Shown here piece by piece: positions 35,084 to 45,707 of a DNA stretch of 64,000 nucleotides. The stretch's first letter is position 1; the number at the start of each line of letters is the position of its first letter. The notes under the pieces were generated by a model. It did not search any database. It was not told the DNA's origin and saw only the letters and a program-made list of their open reading frames with translations. The DNA comes from Prolixibacteraceae bacterium. Its GTDB lineage: Bacteria > Bacteroidota > Bacteroidia > Bacteroidales > Prolixibacteraceae. Both the position numbers and the translations under genes were made by a program. Location: assembly GCA_021740385.1 (NCBI GenBank), contig JAIOZY010000017.1, positions 1 through 64,000 on the forward strand. Reading direction: 5' to 3'.

Positions 35084-36502
35084 ATGAAGTTTGGCAATTT
35101 ATTAATGATGAGCACAGTATTGATGCTCGCCTTTTTCATGAATGCCTGTACAATATCTCACAGCTTGTTAAGCCATGAGGATTTGTCGGAAGCTGAAATA
35201 TACACAAACCTCGATAATGCCTTATTAAACCCGGGCAATGTATATGTTTTAAAACTTGAAAACGATGATCTAACAGAAGTGCCCCCTTCAATTACAAGGC
35301 TCAAGAAATTGCAGGTTTTATATTTGGGTTATAATCAGTTGTGGGATTTGCCCGATTATTTGACTGAATTAAAAAATCTCCAGCAATTGTATTTACGAAA
35401 CAACCGTTTTCAGGCAATACCTGATTTTTTACAGCAATTTGAACATCTCGAAGTGGTTGATTTTTCGATGAATCAGTTATCTGTTATACCTCCGGAATTA
35501 TATAACTGCAAAAATCTGAGGGAATTACACCTTGCAGAAAACAGGCTTACAATTTTACCCGACAGTATTTCAAAACTTGAAAAACTTGTAGTACTCGACC
35601 TGTTTTCAAACCAAATAACAAGACTGCCGGAAGATATTTCTGCTTTAAAAAAGCTTGAAACAATTGATGCAGACTGGAATAAACTCAAATATTTGCCTGA
35701 ATCGTTTGGGATGCTCGCATCGCTAAAAGCCTTTAAAGCCGAAAGAAATGAGCTGAGCAGGCTTCCCGAAAGCTTCGGAAAACTTGTTAATATAACTGAA
35801 TTAAAAATAAACAATAACAACCTTGAAGATTTGCCCCGTAATTTTGGCCATTTAAACAGGTTAACTGCTTTAAACCTGTCGAATAATCGCTTAACCAAAC
35901 TACCGGAATCAATAGGGGAGATGGCCCTGCTTGAAAATATCAATGCCTCAAACAATAGTATTACTCAAATCATTGATTTTTCAAAACTTAGTCGTTTAGA
36001 GCGATTGAATTTGAGCAATAATAAAATTAAACATATCGATGCAGCTAACCTTAGCTCATCAAATTTAATTGAGTTGAATTTGAGTATAAATAAAATAAAT
36101 CGCATTAATGGTAAGTTTACAAATGGAAACATTATTAGACGCTTGGATTTGGAAATGAATGAATTACAAAACATATCGAATGCATTTAAAGGCTTAAAAA
36201 ATGTTACATATGTAAACATGGCACATAATCACATTGACGAATTGAGCAGCATTATTAATTCAATGGAGAAGCTTGAGGTGTTAAATCTTTCAGACAATAA
36301 TGTTGATCTTTTTGAGAAAGATATTTCCGAACATCCGTCAATAAAGATTATTGACCTCAGCAATAATAAAGTAATGTTGCTGCCGCTTGATTATTCCCGT
36401 ATTGAAAATCTCGAAAAAATTATACTAACCAATAATCCGCTGTATTCATGGCATATCGATCAGCTAAAAAAAGAGTTTGATAAATCAAAGCTTGTTTTTT
36501 AA
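35084..36502 (+). CDS. Leucine-rich-repeat lipoprotein
   Basis: A 472-residue surface-type protein. The leader ends with MNACTISHS, a lipobox with Cys at about residue 22. From about residue 55 to the end, 23-residue LRR units repeat (LKKLQVLYLGYNQLWDLPDY, LRELHLAENRLTILPDS, LTALNLSNNRLTKLPES), around 17 in all, first of the bacterial LPxx type and then a more divergent N-rich type. It probably binds other proteins at the cell surface. No enzymatic domain is seen. Confidence 0.88.
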   Translation: MKFGNLLMMSTVLMLAFFMNACTISHSLLSHEDLSEAEIYTNLDNALLNPGNVYVLKLENDDLTEVPPSITRLKKLQVLYLGYNQLWDLPDYLTELKNLQQLYLRNNRFQAIPDFLQQFEHLEVVDFSMNQLSVIPPELYNCKNLRELHLAENRLTILPDSISKLEKLVVLDLFSNQITRLPEDISALKKLETIDADWNKLKYLPESFGMLASLKAFKAERNELSRLPESFGKLVNITELKINNNNLEDLPRNFGHLNRLTALNLSNNRLTKLPESIGEMALLENINASNNSITQIIDFSKLSRLERLNLSNNKIKHIDAANLSSSNLIELNLSINKINRINGKFTNGNIIRRLDLEMNELQNISNAFKGLKNVTYVNMAHNHIDELSSIINSMEKLEVLNLSDNNVDLFEKDISEHPSIKIIDLSNNKVMLLPLDYSRIENLEKIILTNNPLYSWHIDQLKKEFDKSKLVF

Positions 36503-36761
36503 TCTATAATCAAGAATAGTTTTGTCTGAATAAACACAAAGCAAACATTGGACATTTTCACTACACATTCTTTTTCTATTACAATATTAATCAAATCTTT
36601 GGAATTTCCTTTCTTGTAATTTAAGCCCCTGAGATTTCAATATTATTCATTTTACTGCTACCTGTACATCAATATTTCATTCTAAAGCCATGAAAATTCA
36701 ATTGAATGGGTTAAACCAATTCTGTTTTTACGTGTTAATTAAATAAACCAAAATTTTAGAT

Positions 36762-37232
36762 ATGAAAACAAATAGATTAAAAATCTTATCACTTGCCATA
36801 ATTTTACTTTTTGCATTTAATACGAAGGGTTTTTCGCATTGTGAAATACCGTGTGGCATTTATGGCGACTCGTTACGTGTAGAACTAATGGCCGAGCACA
36901 TTGAAACCATTGAGAAATCGATGAATAAGATTAATTCGTTAAGTGCCGAAAAAGAAATTAACTACAATCAGCTTGTACGCTGGGTCAATAACAAAGAGCA
37001 TCATGCAAATCTTTTACAGGAAATTGTAAGCCAGTATTTTTTAACACAACGCATTCATGGACATAAAGATGATTCAGAAAATTATGAAAGTAGTTATTTC
37101 AAAAATCTTGAGTTGCTGCATCAATTATTGGTATTATCAATGAAAGCAAAACAATCAACAAATCTCGAAATCATATCTGACTTAAGGGAGACACTGAAAT
37201 TGTTCTCCGATGAATATTTCCATGACCATTGA
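36762..37232 (+). CDS. sodN: Nickel superoxide dismutase with Sec signal peptide
   Basis: A 156-residue protein. After a signal peptide (MKTNRLKILSLAIILLFAFN, up to TKGFS at 25) comes HCEIPCGIYGD (His26, Cys27, Pro30, Cys31, Gly32, Tyr34), the complete nickel hook HCxxPCGxY of Ni-SOD. In known enzymes the mature chain begins exactly at that His, which must be an N-terminal residue to bind nickel, after removal of a propeptide. Cleavage here after FS would produce it by signal peptidase, giving a 131-residue exported enzyme (Streptomyces SodN is 117). No sodX peptidase or nickel importer is next to it. Confidence 0.88.
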   Translation: MKTNRLKILSLAIILLFAFNTKGFSHCEIPCGIYGDSLRVELMAEHIETIEKSMNKINSLSAEKEINYNQLVRWVNNKEHHANLLQEIVSQYFLTQRIHGHKDDSENYESSYFKNLELLHQLLVLSMKAKQSTNLEIISDLRETLKLFSDEYFHDH

Positions 37233-37343
37233 CACATACACAAGAAATAATTTGCAGTGCTGGAGAAAAAACCAAGGATTTCCAAAATAGTCAAATAAAC
37301 ACACTTGTCTTATAATTGATATTAAGTTAAATAAAATATATGA

Positions 37344-37382
37344 AAAAAATAACCGGTATATTTTCTATGCCGGTTATTTTTT
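37344..37382. terminator. Bidirectional terminator between sodN and the TPR gene
   Basis: A 13-bp perfect stem (AAAAAATAACCGG at 37344-37356, its complement at 37370-37382) with a 13-nt loop. A and T runs lie on the two sides. It serves the convergent sodN and the TPR gene ending at 37387. Confidence 0.8.
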
Positions 37383-37386
37383 GTAT

Positions 37387-38568
37387 TTATTCTTTTTCTA
37401 AGTTTTGTATCTTTTTATTGATCTCGTTGTATTTATCGGTCATTTTCAACCGGTAATAGATAGTTTTAAGCGATTCGAGAATTGCAATTTCAGTTGAATC
37501 AAGCGAATATGCTTTTTCTATATAAGGTAATGACTGCCTGAAGTGTTCTTTAGCCTTTTCAATTTCTGCTTCGTATTTTTCGGTTTCACTTGGCGGAATT
37601 TTGTTGGCTTCATTCACAACTTCAACCCCCCTGTTATAATAAATCACACTAAGGTTATAATAGGGTGTAAATTGTTTGGGATCAACTTCAATGGCTTCTT
37701 TATACATTTCTATGGCTTCTTCTTTCCTGCCAAGTTTTTCTAACATACCACCTTTAGCCGTATACAAAGATGGATTGTCGGGTTTTTCCTTTATGGCTAA
37801 TTCAATATAATCTATAGCTTCTTCGGACCGTCCTTTGCTAATGTAAAAGTTAATTAACTCAACAATGAGAATTTCGTCTGTGGGATACTTTTCGAAACCT
37901 TCTTTCAGTGAGTTAATTGAGGCCAATGTATCGCCCATTAATTGGTGTGCCTGATAAATAAAGTTGTAGCATGACCCACCGTTGTAGTCATATTTAGCTG
38001 CTTTTTTAAAGTAATCAATGGATGTTTCGTAGTTTTCGGCCTTAAAAGCAGCCAGACCGGCATTATATATAATAGCCGTATCAATCACTTCTTGTGCCGC
38101 ACTTTCTTTCATTATGGGAAGATTGCTGATTTCCATGAAGTATTCAAAGCATTTCTGAGCTGTTTCGAAATTGCCATTGTTGTAGCTGGTTATGGCATAG
38201 TTCGATAAGTCGGTTTGTAGGAAAGTAAGGTCAATGACAAGGCTTTTGCTTAATCGCGATCTTTCATCAAGTTCAATGGCCCTTTTATACGATTTGAAAG
38301 CCTCAAACAAAGGTTCATCAATCAATCCTTTAATTTCCCTTTTATGTACTTCTTGTAAGATTTGGCCTCTAACTTCCCATGTCCTTGGCCAGTCTAACGA
38401 GCGGTCGGCCCTGGGGTTTGTCGTATCAACAGCAATTTCGATGGTTTCGAAAGCTTTTTCTATGTCCCCGGATTCTTTATAGCTCAATGCGCTTGTTACT
38501 TTTCCTCTTTGTGCAAACACAGCAGTTGAAAAAAGAATCAAAGTCAGGATTGTTACAAGTTGTTTCAT
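37387..38568 (-). CDS. Secreted TPR protein downstream of gyrA
   Basis: A 393-residue protein with a signal peptide (MKQLVTILTLILFSTAVFA) followed by TPR units (for example KAFETIEIAVDTTN, YETSIDYFKKAAKYDYNGGS, EEAIDYIELAIKEKPDNPSL and EEAIEMYKEAIEVDPKQFTP). No other domain is seen. It is 61 bases after gyrA on the same strand, so probably co-transcribed, although no functional link to topoisomerase is implied. Confidence 0.85.
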   Translation of the reverse strand: MKQLVTILTLILFSTAVFAQRGKVTSALSYKESGDIEKAFETIEIAVDTTNPRADRSLDWPRTWEVRGQILQEVHKREIKGLIDEPLFEAFKSYKRAIELDERSRLSKSLVIDLTFLQTDLSNYAITSYNNGNFETAQKCFEYFMEISNLPIMKESAAQEVIDTAIIYNAGLAAFKAENYETSIDYFKKAAKYDYNGGSCYNFIYQAHQLMGDTLASINSLKEGFEKYPTDEILIVELINFYISKGRSEEAIDYIELAIKEKPDNPSLYTAKGGMLEKLGRKEEAIEMYKEAIEVDPKQFTPYYNLSVIYYNRGVEVVNEANKIPPSETEKYEAEIEKAKEHFRQSLPYIEKAYSLDSTEIAILESLKTIYYRLKMTDKYNEINKKIQNLEKE

Positions 38569-38629
38569 AGTTTATTCAATTTATAATTTTGTTCAAATTT
38601 AAAATATTTATTTATTAAATATGCAATAA

Positions 38630-41143
38630 TTATTCTTCTGTTACTTCTTCATCATTGTTATTTTCATTGTCTTCTGACAGATTTTCCAGTTTTTCGTCGA
38701 GATCGCCATTATTTCGAACGCGCGTAACAGAGGCGATTTTTGAATTTTCGCGGAGGTTTATTAACCTGACCCCCTGTGTAGCCCTGCCCATAACCCGAAC
38801 AGAATCAATGGCAAGCCGTATTGTTATACCGTCCTCGGTAATAATCATCAGGTCGTCGCTATCGGTTACGCTCTTTATTGAAACCAGGTACCCTGTTTTT
38901 TCGGTAAGGTTAATGGTTTTAACACCTTTTCCTCCCCTGTTGGTTATCCTGTAATCTTCAATTTTAGAACGTTTTCCATATCCTTTTTCCGATACCACCA
39001 TTACGTCTTCCGACTCATCTTCAACACAAATCATGCCAACAGCTTCATCACCTTCCACACACGATATTCCTTTAACCCCGGAGGCAGTCCTTCCAATTGC
39101 GCGGATAATATTTTCATGAAAGCGAATTGCTTTTCCTGATTTAACGGCAATCATTATTTCGTTGTTTCCATTGGTTAAACGTGCCTGTATAAGCTGGTCG
39201 CCTTCACGTATGGTAATTGCGTTAACCCCGTTTTGGCGTGGTCGCGAATAAGCTTCAAGCGACGTTTTTTTGATAATTCCGTTTTTGGTACACATGATGA
39301 TGAAATTGTTATTTATGTATTCATCATCGTCAAGTGTTTTCACATTGATATATGCCATTACCTTGTCATCCTGTTCAATATTCAGCAGGTTTTGTATGGC
39401 CCGGCCTTTCGAATTTCGTGTACCTTCGGGGATTTGATATACCTTCAGCCAGAAGCATTTGCCTTTCTCGGTAAACAGCAATAACGTGTTGTGCATTGAA
39501 GCCACAAACATGTGTTCCAGAAAATCTTCATCGCGGGTAGTCCCGCCTTTTGAGCCAATGCCTCCCCTGCCCTGCGTTCTGAATTCGGTTAACGGTGTGC
39601 GTTTAATATAGCCAAGGTGTGAAATGGTAATAAGCATTTCCTCGTCGGCATAAAAATCTTCGGGGTTGAATTCTTCGGCATTGGGTACAATTTCTGTTCT
39701 TCGTTCATCGGGATAAGCTGCTTTGAGTTCGAGCAATTCCTGTTTGATGATATCCATTCTCATTGACTCATTTTCAAGAATTAGCTTGTACTTTTCAATT
39801 TGTTCAAGTAAGTTGTTGTACTCTTCGCGAAGTTTTTCCTGTTCGAGCCCGGTAAGTTGCCTCAAACGCATTTCGACAATAGCCTTTGACTGTTCTTCCG
39901 AAAGTTCGAAACGTTCCATTAAACGTTCGCGGGCCTGCTCTGAATTATTTGAAGAACGGATGATGCTGATTACTTCATCGATATTGTCGCTGGCAATGAT
40001 CAAACCCGCCAAAATGTGTGCCCGTTTTACAGCCTGATCGAGTTCATATTGGGTACGGCGTGTAACAACATCGTGCCTGTGCTCAACAAAATATTTTATA
40101 AGTTGTTTTAAATTAAGCAGTTTTGGCCTGCCGTTAACAAGGGCAATGCTGTTAACACTGAAAGCTGATTGCAGATGGGTGAATTTAAACAATTTGTTTA
40201 AAACAACATTTGAAATTTCATCCCGTTTCACGTCAACAACAATCCGCATTCCCGTCCGGTCCGATTCATCGTTAACATTCGATATCCCTTCAATTTTCTT
40301 TTCGTTGACCAAATCGGCAATTTTCATGATCAATTCGGCCTTGTTAACGATATACGGTATTTCGGTTATAATAATTTTTTCACGGCCATTCGGGGTTGTT
40401 TCAATATGGGTTTTTCCCCGCATAACAATTCTTCCCTTACCCGTCAGGTAGGCATCTTTTATTCCCTGGTAACCGTAAATGATTCCACCCGTTGGAAAAT
40501 CGGGTGCTTTAATTATATCAATTAAATCATCGATCTCAATTTCTTTATTATCGATGTAAGCGATGGTAGCGTCGATGGTATCGGAAAGGTTATGTGGCGG
40601 CATGTTTGTTGCCATACCCACAGCAATACCCGAGGTACCGTTAACAAGCAGGTTGGGCAAACGCGTTGGCAGTACTGTTGGTTCCCGGAGTGTTTCATCA
40701 AAATTTGGTTGAAAATCAACCGTGTTTTTATCGAGATCGGCAAGGGTTTCTTCGGCAATTTTGGCCATGCGGGCTTCGGTATAACGCATAGCTGCCGGGC
40801 TGTCTCCATCAACGGACCCAAAGTTTCCCTGTCCGTCAACAAGCGGGTATCGGAGCGACCATACCTGTGCCATTCGCACCATGGTCAAGTATACTGAAGA
40901 ATCGCCGTGTGGGTGGTATTTACCAAGTACCTCGCCTACAATCCTGGCCGATTTTTTATAAGACTTATTAGCCGTAATGCCCAGTTCGTTCATTCCAAAT
41001 AATACCCTGCGGTGAACAGGTTTCAAGCCATCCCGCACATCGGGCAATGCCCTTGAGACAATAACCGACATCGAATAATCGATATATGCCGATTTCATTT
41101 GTTCCTCAATGTTGATTTTAAAAATCTTTTCGTATTCTGACAT
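38630..41143 (-). CDS. gyrA: DNA gyrase subunit A
   Basis: An 837-residue topoisomerase subunit that breaks and rejoins DNA. The active-site Tyr is in [10 protein letters not shown]. The quinolone-determining region before it reads [19 protein letters not shown] (sensitive-type Ser and Val here, read from sequence only). The C-terminal beta-pinwheel repeats are visible ([43 protein letters not shown]), and the acidic end ([14 protein letters not shown]) is typical of Bacteroidota. It is divergent from clpC across 210 bases. Confidence 0.96.
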   Translation of the reverse strand: MSEYEKIFKINIEEQMKSAYIDYSMSVIVSRALPDVRDGLKPVHRRVLFGMNELGITANKSYKKSARIVGEVLGKYHPHGDSSVYLTMVRMAQVWSLRYPLVDGQGNFGSVDGDSPAAMRYTEARMAKIAEETLADLDKNTVDFQPNFDETLREPTVLPTRLPNLLVNGTSGIAVGMATNMPPHNLSDTIDATIAYIDNKEIEIDDLIDIIKAPDFPTGGIIYGYQGIKDAYLTGKGRIVMRGKTHIETTPNGREKIIITEIPYIVNKAELIMKIADLVNEKKIEGISNVNDESDRTGMRIVVDVKRDEISNVVLNKLFKFTHLQSAFSVNSIALVNGRPKLLNLKQLIKYFVEHRHDVVTRRTQYELDQAVKRAHILAGLIIASDNIDEVISIIRSSNNSEQARERLMERFELSEEQSKAIVEMRLRQLTGLEQEKLREEYNNLLEQIEKYKLILENESMRMDIIKQELLELKAAYPDERRTEIVPNAEEFNPEDFYADEEMLITISHLGYIKRTPLTEFRTQGRGGIGSKGGTTRDEDFLEHMFVASMHNTLLLFTEKGKCFWLKVYQIPEGTRNSKGRAIQNLLNIEQDDKVMAYINVKTLDDDEYINNNFIIMCTKNGIIKKTSLEAYSRPRQNGVNAITIREGDQLIQARLTNGNNEIMIAVKSGKAIRFHENIIRAIGRTASGVKGISCVEGDEAVGMICVEDESEDVMVVSEKGYGKRSKIEDYRITNRGGKGVKTINLTEKTGYLVSIKSVTDSDDLMIITEDGITIRLAIDSVRVMGRATQGVRLINLRENSKIASVTRVRNNGDLDEKLENLSEDNENNNDEEVTEE

Positions 41144-41353
41144 TTTATATACTTTAATTACGCGAAAAAAGTTGTTAAAAATACAAAAATACCATTATTT
41201 AAGGCCTTCCTTTCATGCCATTTCAACAAATAATTAACATACAGCCGAAATCTTTCAACAATATGGTATTTCATTGGTTTATGTGAAAATTTGTATTGAA
41301 AAAATAGTGTATATTAGTGACGTTTTTAAAAAAATATAAGGTTTTTACAATTT

Positions 41354-43870
41354 ATGGATTCAAAATTTTCACCCAAAATAAAAGATGTTTTATCGTATAG
41401 CCGCGAAGAAGCTATCAGGATGGGAAACGATTATATTGGGTTAGAACATATATTTTTAGGGATTTTGCGCGACAGTAAAGGGGTAGCAATTGATTTGCTC
41501 AATCAAATGGGTGTCGATCTCTATGAACTAAAGCGCGCAATTGAAGATGAAATTAAGAATGATCAACCCCTGTCGCCCACTGCTTCGGTACAATTATTAA
41601 AAGTTGCTGAAAAATCGCTTAAACTCGTTTACCTTGAAGCACGGTCGATGGGTAATAAAACCATAAACACCGGCCATTTACTGTTGGCAATCCTTAAAGA
41701 TGAAAAATCATTCATTGCCCGTATTTTAAGCGATTTTAACATCAGTTATTACATTATAAAATCACAGTTGGAAGACTACAACCGTGGGTTAATTGAATCG
41801 AAATCGGACATGCCCGGAGATACGGACGACGATGCCGGTGATTTTTTCCAGAAACCTTCTTCTGGAGGAGGTAGCGGTAGTTCGCCAACCCCTACGGCCG
41901 GGAAATCGGATACACCCGTGCTTGATAATTTTGGCATCGACATTACAAAAGCTGCCGAGGAAGGAAGCCTAGACCCGATAGTTGGGCGCGACAAAGAAAT
42001 TGAACGGCTGGCACAAATACTGAGCCGCCGCAAAAAGAACAACCCCATTTTAATTGGCGAACCGGGTGTTGGTAAATCGGCCATTGCCGAAGGCCTGGCA
42101 ATTCGGATTGTTGAAAAGAAAGTATCACGCATTTTATTCGACAAGCGGGTTGTATCGCTCGACCTGGCTTCGATTGTGGCCGGTACAAAATACCGTGGCC
42201 AGTTTGAAGAACGGATGAAGGCCATTTTAAATGAGCTGGCCAAGGTAAATAACGTCATTCTTTTTATTGACGAAATACACACCATTGTTGGTGCAGGTGG
42301 CGCCACCGGTTCGCTCGATGCGGCAAATATGCTTAAACCGGCCCTGGCGCGCGGCGACATACAATGCATTGGTGCAACAACCCTTGATGAATACAGGCAA
42401 AACATTGAAAAAGACGGGGCACTTGAAAGGCGTTTTCAAAAAGTTATGGTTGACCCAACTTCGTCCGATGAAACCATCCAGATTCTTGAAAACATAAAAA
42501 GCAGATACGAAGACCACCACAATGTAATATACACTCCCGAGGCTATTGCTGCCTGTGTTAATCTAACAGCCCGGTATATTTCCGACAGGCATTTGCCCGA
42601 TAAAGCCATTGATGCGCTTGATGAAGCGGGGTCGAGGGTTCACATTGCCAACATTAATGTTCCGGAACGGATTGTTAAACTGGAAGAACGCATCGAACAA
42701 ACCCGCGAAGAAAAGATACAGGCTGTAAAAAGCCAGAATTTTGAACTTGCTGCGAGTTACCGCGATAAAGAAAAAAACCTGTTTCAACTTCTCGAAAGGG
42801 AAAAGGAAGATTGGGAACGTGAATTGATTAACCACAGGGAAACCGTATCGGAAGAGAAAGTAGCCGAAGTTGTGGCAATGATGTCGGGTATTCCGGTACA
42901 ACGGGTAGCACAGGCCGAAAGCAAAAAACTGCTCAGCATGGGCAGAGATTTAAAAGGTACCGTTGTTGGACAGGATGCTGCGATTGAAAAAATTGTAAAA
43001 GCCATACAACGCAACCGTGCCGGACTGAAGGATCCGAATAAACCCATCGGGTCGTTTGTTTTCCTGGGCCCTACCGGCGTTGGTAAAACACAACTTGCAA
43101 AGGTGCTGGCCCAATACCTGTTCGATTCAACCGATGCCCTCATCCGAATTGACATGAGTGAATACATGGAGAAGTTTGCCGTGTCGCGCTTGGTTGGCGC
43201 ACCCCCGGGATATGTCGGGTACGAAGAAGGCGGGCAACTGACCGAGAAAGTACGCCGGAAACCCTATTCCGTTATTTTGCTTGATGAAATTGAAAAAGCC
43301 CACCCCGATGTTTACCACATATTGCTGCAGGTTATTGACGAAGGCCGCCTTACCGACAGCATCGGGCGAAGGGTCGATTTTAAGAATACAATAATAATAA
43401 TGACATCAAACATTGGGTCGCGTCAGCTTAGCGAATTTGGACGTGGCGTTGGTTTTTCAACACCATCCGATCCTTCCGATCCGGAACATTCATCGTTTGT
43501 TATTCAGAAAGCATTAAAGAAAACATTTGCTCCTGAATTCCTGAACCGTATTGATGATGTGATTATTTTCAACCCGCTTACGCAGGATGACATTCATAAA
43601 ATTATTGAAATAGAGCTTAAAGAGTTGTACGAACGGGTTAAAAACCTGAATTTCAAATTGAAAATATCTGCAACCGCCAAAGATTTTATTGCCCGGAAAG
43701 GTTTTGATCCGCAGTTTGGTGCAAGGCCGCTCAAACGAGCCATTCAAAAATTGCTTGAAGATGAAATGGCTGAAGCCATTCTTCGCTCTGAAGCAAAAGA
43801 AGGCGATACCATATCGATTGGCTTCGATTCGAAAAAAGAAAAAGTCCGGATCAGGATTTCAGGTTCGTAG
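41354..43870 (+). CDS. clpC: ATP-dependent Clp protease ATP-binding subunit ClpC
   Basis: An 838-residue AAA+ unfoldase of the ClpC type. The N-terminal double Clp repeat (residues 1-150) is followed by the first AAA+ module with GEPGVGKS. Then comes a UVR-like coiled-coil segment (KLEERIEQTREEKIQAVKSQ and ELAASYRDKEKNL). The second AAA+ module has GPTGVGKT. ClpC feeds substrates into ClpP, usually with adaptors. The 3' end overlaps the convergent phosphatase gene by 20 bases. Confidence 0.94.
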   Translation: MDSKFSPKIKDVLSYSREEAIRMGNDYIGLEHIFLGILRDSKGVAIDLLNQMGVDLYELKRAIEDEIKNDQPLSPTASVQLLKVAEKSLKLVYLEARSMGNKTINTGHLLLAILKDEKSFIARILSDFNISYYIIKSQLEDYNRGLIESKSDMPGDTDDDAGDFFQKPSSGGGSGSSPTPTAGKSDTPVLDNFGIDITKAAEEGSLDPIVGRDKEIERLAQILSRRKKNNPILIGEPGVGKSAIAEGLAIRIVEKKVSRILFDKRVVSLDLASIVAGTKYRGQFEERMKAILNELAKVNNVILFIDEIHTIVGAGGATGSLDAANMLKPALARGDIQCIGATTLDEYRQNIEKDGALERRFQKVMVDPTSSDETIQILENIKSRYEDHHNVIYTPEAIAACVNLTARYISDRHLPDKAIDALDEAGSRVHIANINVPERIVKLEERIEQTREEKIQAVKSQNFELAASYRDKEKNLFQLLEREKEDWERELINHRETVSEEKVAEVVAMMSGIPVQRVAQAESKKLLSMGRDLKGTVVGQDAAIEKIVKAIQRNRAGLKDPNKPIGSFVFLGPTGVGKTQLAKVLAQYLFDSTDALIRIDMSEYMEKFAVSRLVGAPPGYVGYEEGGQLTEKVRRKPYSVILLDEIEKAHPDVYHILLQVIDEGRLTDSIGRRVDFKNTIIIMTSNIGSRQLSEFGRGVGFSTPSDPSDPEHSSFVIQKALKKTFAPEFLNRIDDVIIFNPLTQDDIHKIIEIELKELYERVKNLNFKLKISATAKDFIARKGFDPQFGARPLKRAIQKLLEDEMAEAILRSEAKEGDTISIGFDSKKEKVRIRISGS

Positions 43871-45608
43871 CAGGAATTTCTGTTTTTTTATCGGGGCAAA
43901 ACTGTACCGTTAAAATTGTTACATCATCTTCGGGTGTAAGGTTACCCCTGAAATCGTCAATGCTTTTTTTGATTTTCATCACTACCTCGCGGGGCTTGTT
44001 GAACCATGCTCCCATCAGGTTGTATTTCAACACATCAACCGCGAATTTTATCCCGTTTTCATCAACCGAATCGGTTACCCCGTCGGAGTATATGAAAATC
44101 TGGTCATTCCGTTGCAAATCAATAACCGATGATTTGTATTTTTGTTTTGCATAAATGCCAAGCGGAATACCGTGTATATCGGATAACTCCTCTATCCTAC
44201 CCTCTGAGAATATTACCAGCGGAGCATTGTGTGCTGCATTGCAGTATTGAAACTTGCCGTTTTTTAAATTCAGCATACCCAGAAAAAATGTGACAAACAT
44301 ATCGCTTATGTTTTCATCAATAAGCCGGTTGTTTAACTCTTTCATAATCCCCGAAACCGTACCGTCTGTTTTGGCAATATTCCTTAAAAGTGTATGCGTG
44401 TAAATCATGTACAACGAGGCAGGTATTCCTTTACCCGATACATCGGCAACGGCCAGTAGTAAGTTTTCATCATCAAGAAGAAAATAATCGTATAAATCGC
44501 CACCAACATCATAAGCAGACTCACTAAGGGCGTATATTTCAAATTCATCGTGGCTTGTTATTGCAGGCGTAATATTAGGCATTAAATTGTGCTGAAGTTT
44601 TTTTGCCAGTTTTAAATCATTTTCAAGCTTCGAATTTTTCAGGGAGATCTTTTCCTGGCTGCTTTCAATAACTTTTACCTGGTTTTGCAATTGTTCAAAC
44701 CTGTTTTTTAAAATGGACAGTTCATTGCCTTTAAGTTTTATTCCCTGATTGCTGTTTGCATATAAATATTTAATCAAATTACCGAGGGGCTTGGTTTGCC
44801 GCTGGTTTGTTATAATAATTTGAAAACTGCCCAATAAAAATATCCCGATAATGACCAGTATAATGAGTAAAGTGAAATGGGTATGGTTAGGATTATTGAC
44901 AAGCACAACGTAACAATTGAGTTGATGGTTATGGGCTATATACGTTTGCCTGCCCTTTATTTTTGTTTCAATAAACCGGGTAAAACCTTTCGAGATTTTT
45001 TCCAGAAAATTTTTATCTTTATTTGCCCCGTTGGGTTTGATGAACGAATTATTTTCTGTAAAAAGAAGAGTGTGGCCATCTTTATTCATAAGCAGCGGGA
45101 AGCCTGCGTTGCCAATTATTGCGTTTTCAATTTCTTTTTTTAACCGTATTGTGTCAATTTCAAATACCGTTTTCAGTCCCGATTTGTAAAAATGTTGATA
45201 CTGAAGCTTGTAAGCCGGCGTGCCGTTACTTTGTGTCCGCTTCCAGTAAAAACCGCGGCGCAAAAACAAGGAATCTGACGGATTGCTGTAACCCGACACA
45301 TGGGCTATACTCTTGATTTTATTTTTGTTACGTATAACAAACGGGGATTCTTCCCTGCTTACAGTGTCATCAACATGGAGTACCTTTCTGTTTAGCGACA
45401 AATAATCTACATAAAAATCGAAATCGGAGCAAAAAGCTGTAACGGTTTCGTCAACTTTTATTATTTGTTGCTGAAGAAGTGCTATTGATCTGTTTTTAAT
45501 AAAGTGATTTGAAATAAAAAATACTGCAAGAAATGTTATTGCCAAAACGATTGAAAAATGGAGTAAATGAAAAAAATTTAACCGGTATGCTAACTTTCTA
45601 TTTCTCAT
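43851..45608 (-). CDS. PP2C (SpoIIE-type) phosphatase with N-terminal sensor
   Basis: A 585-residue membrane-bound phosphatase. One transmembrane helix near residues 15-33 precedes an extracytoplasmic sensor region (about 40-240), and a second helix lies near 245-265. A coiled-coil linker (LKGNELSILKNRFEQLQNQV) leads to the SpoIIE domain (about residues 345-575, with GGDLYDYFLLDDENLLLAVA, DVSGKGIPASLYM and IYSDGVTDSVDENG) that carries the metal-binding Asp residues. It probably dephosphorylates an anti-anti-sigma-type partner, which is not nearby. Confidence 0.9.
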   Translation of the reverse strand: MRNRKLAYRLNFFHLLHFSIVLAITFLAVFFISNHFIKNRSIALLQQQIIKVDETVTAFCSDFDFYVDYLSLNRKVLHVDDTVSREESPFVIRNKNKIKSIAHVSGYSNPSDSLFLRRGFYWKRTQSNGTPAYKLQYQHFYKSGLKTVFEIDTIRLKKEIENAIIGNAGFPLLMNKDGHTLLFTENNSFIKPNGANKDKNFLEKISKGFTRFIETKIKGRQTYIAHNHQLNCYVVLVNNPNHTHFTLLIILVIIGIFLLGSFQIIITNQRQTKPLGNLIKYLYANSNQGIKLKGNELSILKNRFEQLQNQVKVIESSQEKISLKNSKLENDLKLAKKLQHNLMPNITPAITSHDEFEIYALSESAYDVGGDLYDYFLLDDENLLLAVADVSGKGIPASLYMIYTHTLLRNIAKTDGTVSGIMKELNNRLIDENISDMFVTFFLGMLNLKNGKFQYCNAAHNAPLVIFSEGRIEELSDIHGIPLGIYAKQKYKSSVIDLQRNDQIFIYSDGVTDSVDENGIKFAVDVLKYNLMGAWFNKPREVVMKIKKSIDDFRGNLTPEDDVTILTVQFCPDKKTEIPATNLKS

Positions 45609-45707
45609 TAATTTTAATTTGTGTGCTGTTGCAGCTGGCTTCGTTCAGGCAATTTACAAAAAAGCAATTGAAAATAAAGTGCATCGGTAACAGCATACTT
45701 GTATCCT

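Noticed and set aside
41281-41320. A clpC promoter with TATATTAG as -7 element.
   Set aside because: The nearest TTG is 16 bases away, short of the usual 19-21, and one -7 base differs; not reported as a feature.
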